Below are positions 62,585-64,000 of a DNA stretch of 64,000 nt, one piece after another. The notes under the pieces were generated by a model. That model saw only the letters and a program-made list of their open reading frames with translations. It did no database searches and was not told the origin of the DNA. The DNA is from GWE2-42-39 sp963662895 (lineage in GTDB: Bacteria; Bacteroidota; Bacteroidia; Bacteroidales; Prolixibacteraceae). The translations under genes were made by a program, and so were the position numbers. The first letter of the stretch is position 1; the number at the start of each line of letters is the position of its first letter. The stretch lies in the NCBI GenBank assembly GCA_963662895.1, contig OY759982.1, forward strand, positions 3,782,001-3,846,000, given 5' to 3'.

Positions 62585-63982
62585 TTATATTTCATACCAA
62601 AGTTTTCCTGGCTGATTGGTTTGCATGCGGATGCGCCATTCTTTCGGGTAATAATTATTAGTCCGGCTTCCGAGGTGTTTAATAAAGCCCAGAGGAGCTT
62701 TCCGAAATCTTACGGTATACCAGCCCTGCTTCCCTGAGGCAGGTTTTATTTCTTCCTTCCGCAGAAATTTTAAAGCTTCATTTAAATCAAGTTCAAAGGA
62801 TTCAAAATTTTTTGTTTCCAGGAGTGGGGATAATGCCAGAAAATGGGTTGGTACTGTATTTTTCCCTTTGACCCCGGCTATAGGAAGTCCAAAATCCAAT
62901 ACTTTCAGCGAATCGAAAAGGGCTGTCAGCTCGTTTTTCCAATGAGAGGGAAAAGAAACGATTGTGTCGCGGTGCATTTGAAAATCGTAATTGCCGGGTT
63001 TTATCCAGGTTCGGATAAACGAAAAAACGGACGGAATTTTTACCTGTTTGTTTTTTTGTTTCTTGGGTAAACGGTACGAAAGTCCGGTATCGGTTTTGCG
63101 TAAAACGCTGATAAAGAGTCCTTCGCTTTTTACCCTGTGTGGCAAAAAACGATAGCCTGTCACCCCGTTGGTCTCAATTTCATCAATGTTCCAATCGTTG
63201 TTTAAGGAAATCCGTATGCATTCAAAACCTTTTTGTGTTTGCAACCACTTCAGGTTTTCCTCGTTTTCTTCAGGATTAAAAGTACATGTACTGTAAATTA
63301 GATAACCACCTGTTTTCAGGGCCGGCCAAATATCGGAGAGGATACGGCGTTGCCTTACCGGGCATAATTGTGCATGACCGGGTGACCATTCGTTACGTGC
63401 TGAAATATCTTTTCTGAAAAGTCCTTCTCCCGAGCAGGGGGCATCTACCACTATCAGGTCGAAAAAACCGTTTAGCCGATGGAAATCTTTGGGATCGTTA
63501 TTCGTGATGATCACATTGTGAGGACCCCATTTCCGGATATTTTCGTGAAGGATTTTGGCCCGTGAATGGATCACTTCATTGGTCACCAGCAAATCGTCAT
63601 CCGACATTAAGCTCAGCAAGTGGGTTGACTTGCCTCCCGGGGCGCCGCATAAGTCAAGGATTAAACTTGAAGCAGGTAAATCAATAACCCGGAAAGCCTG
63701 TTCCAGGAACATTGAACTGGCTTCCTGCACATAGTAACTCCCGGCATGAAACAACGGATCGAGGGTAAAAACAGGACGTTCATTCAGAAAAATACCATTA
63801 GCACACCACGGAACAGTTTCGAAATTTCTTTCTGCAACAGGAAACTTTTCAGGATTAATACGTACACTGGTGAGTGTTTTCTGTTCCAATGAGTTTAAAA
63901 AAGTGTCCGCCTGTTCGCCAAACTGTTGTTTTATGCGCCTGACAAACTCTGCATGTAGGGAATATATATCTTGACTGTTCAT
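62585..63982 (-). CDS. RsmF-like rRNA/tRNA (cytosine-5) methyltransferase
   Basis: 465 residues, complete, with ATG near the right edge. The SAM-dependent NOL1/NOP2/Sun domain shows motif I DLCGAPGGKSTHLLSLM, motif IV VDAPCSGEGLFRKD with the helper Cys, and motif VI YSTCTFNPEENEENL with the nucleophile Cys. The C-terminal part (LNEALKFLRKEEI, GWYTVRFRKAPLGFIKHLG) matches the RNA-binding extension of RsmF-type enzymes. It methylates a cytosine in RNA; the exact site is not predictable. Confidence 0.93.
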   Translation of the reverse strand: MNSQDIYSLHAEFVRRIKQQFGEQADTFLNSLEQKTLTSVRINPEKFPVAERNFETVPWCANGIFLNERPVFTLDPLFHAGSYYVQEASSMFLEQAFRVIDLPASSLILDLCGAPGGKSTHLLSLMSDDDLLVTNEVIHSRAKILHENIRKWGPHNVIITNNDPKDFHRLNGFFDLIVVDAPCSGEGLFRKDISARNEWSPGHAQLCPVRQRRILSDIWPALKTGGYLIYSTCTFNPEENEENLKWLQTQKGFECIRISLNNDWNIDEIETNGVTGYRFLPHRVKSEGLFISVLRKTDTGLSYRLPKKQKNKQVKIPSVFSFIRTWIKPGNYDFQMHRDTIVSFPSHWKNELTALFDSLKVLDFGLPIAGVKGKNTVPTHFLALSPLLETKNFESFELDLNEALKFLRKEEIKPASGKQGWYTVRFRKAPLGFIKHLGSRTNNYYPKEWRIRMQTNQPGKLWYEI

Positions 63983-64000
63983 TTTGTTCCAAAATAACAG

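Overview
The window comes from a Bacteroidota chromosome, most likely an environmental or marine Bacteroidales/Marinilabiliales-type organism. The evidence is a SusC/SusD pair with an STN-bearing SusC, a FecR-type anti-sigma with an ECF sigma factor, the Bacteroidota form of YidC, DUF349 repeat and DUF5009 proteins, an RNF operon led by RseC, A-rich leaders with few Shine-Dalgarno sites, and TAnnTTTG-like -7 boxes. No rRNA, tRNA or CRISPR array was recognised. Family assignments are read from motifs by eye; no database was searched.

Layout. 0-6 kb: housekeeping genes on + (DUF349 protein, pyrG, yidC). 6-11 kb: an unusual cluster with a secreted TPR-CHAT (caspase-like) protein on -, a divergent 45-residue peptide carrying a textbook double-glycine leader, and a membrane protein with four copies of a short repeated module plus TPRs. 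11-13.5 kb: an ammonium transporter divergent from an Lrp/AsnC regulator. 13.6-20 kb: a nucleotide-sugar operon (ugd, uxs, rfbA, rfbC, rfbD, phosphohexomutase) that has no rfbB here. 20-23 kb: a DUF1080 protein and an M13 peptidase.

23-45 kb is one long minus-strand block that reads as a polysaccharide utilisation locus joined to hexuronate catabolism. It runs ECF sigma, FecR, SusC, SusD, a six-hairpin glycosidase, a GH36-like enzyme, a five-bladed propeller glycosidase, a DUF5009 membrane protein, UxaE, UxaC, KdgK, Eda, an ExuT-type transporter and a KdgF-like cupin. The likely logic is that oligosaccharide is captured and trimmed in the periplasm, uronic acid is imported, and it is converted by UxaC and UxaE to fructuronate, later to KDG, KDPG and finally pyruvate plus glyceraldehyde 3-phosphate. 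The reductase and dehydratase (UxuB/UxuA) are not in the window. The locus shows decay: the six-hairpin gene is frameshifted near its 3' end, and remnants of a beta-helix protein and of another glycosidase lie inside and just upstream of it.

45-49.8 kb is a mobile and repeat zone. It holds an inverted REP pair, two 200-bp direct repeats, a 23-bp minisatellite, an IS110-family transposase flanked by 54-bp hairpin repeats with a compensatory stem change, and a complete ISKra4-like element with perfect 21-bp inverted repeats and a canonical -1 slippage heptamer. 49.9-53 kb: a polyprenol-phosphate mannosyltransferase, an AhpC/Prx peroxiredoxin and a Tat-exported Gfo/Idh/MocA oxidoreductase. 53.3-58.8 kb: rseC-rnfBCDGEA. 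Directly after rnfA, a REP-flanked RAYT transposase sits between the real 3' end of rnfA and a second 268-bp copy of that end. 60-64 kb: a small LTEEQKA-repeat secreted protein, an isoprenylcysteine-methyltransferase-like membrane protein, a C1B cysteine peptidase and an RsmF-like rRNA methyltransferase.

The best candidate for something undescribed is the CHAT protease, double-glycine peptide and repeat-module membrane protein cluster at 6.1-10.9 kb.
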